Shown here: positions 5,683-5,954 of the stretch, one piece after another
Layout of the letters: every line of letters starts with the position of its first letter
Numbering within the stretch: the stretch's first letter is position 1
DNA from: Syntrophomonadaceae bacterium
GTDB taxonomy: Bacteria; Bacillota; Dethiobacteria; DTU022
NCBI GenBank assembly: GCA_003564055.1
Contig: PWSG01000021.1
Coordinates: 1-5,954, forward strand
Direction: 5' to 3'
DNA: 5,954 bases
Program-made: the position numbers and the translations under genes
The notes under the pieces: model-generated
What the model was told of the DNA's origin: nothing
The model's database searches: none
Seen by the model: only the letters and a program-made list of their open reading frames with translations

Positions 5683-5954
5683 TTGGCCAAGGAGTGGAGC
5701 ATTAAAAATCTCTATTTTTACCTGGTTTGCCTGGTAACCCTGTTTCTTTTTGTCGGAGGCGCCATTTCAGCAATCAACAGCGCTATCCAACTTGCAATAC
5801 CGGATCAACCAAATGTGCCGCTGACCCAGGTCTATTTTCGCGAATACCGGGAGGCCGGTGAGCAACCTGCTTTTGACCCTCCTGACCTGGAGGAATTGGA
5901 AAAAAGAAGGGCCGAACAGGAAAGGGAATACCGCTCCCACCAGGGGTGGAGGAA
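5683..5954 (+). CDS. Hypothetical single-span membrane protein, 5' part only
   Basis: An open frame running off the window end; 90 complete codons are visible. I do not recognise the family. Residues 1-9 are short and positively charged, and residues 10-32 form one strong membrane span (YFYLVCLVTLFLFVGG within it) without a clear signal-peptidase site, so it is probably an uncleaved anchor. The following polar part contains a PDQPNVPLT stretch near 43-51, then a proline- and acid-rich segment, then a charged, probably helical stretch rich in Glu, Lys and Arg (about 70-85). The TTG start is supported by AAAGGTGG at 5665-5672 and by codon use that stays open and protein-like throughout. It is divergent from the EFR1-type gene, with 75 bases between the starts. 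A second membrane span beyond the window is possible but unseen. Confidence 0.75.
   Translation, partial: MAKEWSIKNLYFYLVCLVTLFLFVGGAISAINSAIQLAIPDQPNVPLTQVYFREYREAGEQPAFDPPDLEELEKRRAEQEREYRSHQGWR

Overview
The window looks like an ordinary chromosomal segment of a Gram-positive, probably anaerobic, Clostridia-type bacterium. This rests on the moderately AT-rich sequence, strong GGAGG-type ribosome binding sites, use of TTG and GTG starts, a rhodanese-less ThiI paired with its own cysteine desulfurase, and a flavodoxin/2[4Fe-4S] ferredoxin fusion of a kind common in anaerobes. The taxonomic placement is inference. No rRNA, tRNA, CRISPR array, insertion sequence or prophage gene is visible.

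Layout from left to right: (1) 55-1719, minus strand: trxB (NADPH thioredoxin reductase) followed 15 bases later by an MgtC/SapB-family membrane protein with a C-terminal ACT-like domain. They are probably one transcript, from a near-consensus promoter at 1816-1844. (2) 1720-1957: a 238-base divergent regulatory region. (3) 1958-4594, plus strand: a sulfur-handling cluster of a 73-residue NifU C-terminal-domain protein, a cysteine desulfurase that probably starts at TTG 2246, and the tRNA 4-thiouridine synthetase ThiI. A perfect intrinsic terminator (2194-2221) lies between the first gene and the other two. (4) 4591-5607, minus strand: an EFR1-type flavodoxin/ferredoxin fusion, convergent with thiI. 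The two genes share a CTAG at which both stop codons sit, in the loop of an inverted repeat. (5) 5683-5954, plus strand: the 5' part of an unrecognised single-span membrane protein, cut by the window end.

Functionally, the desulfurase would pull sulfur from cysteine as a persulfide and hand it to ThiI for tRNA thiolation, and possibly to the NifU-type scaffold for Fe-S clusters. Thioredoxin reductase, divergently transcribed, supplies thiol reducing power. The EFR1 protein is itself an Fe-S and flavin redox protein. The block therefore reads as sulfur trafficking and redox housekeeping. I do not see a clearly new system. The most unusual features are in the signals between genes: the shared-stop palindrome, the terminator inside the sulfur cluster, and start sites that overlap promoter or ribosome-binding signals.
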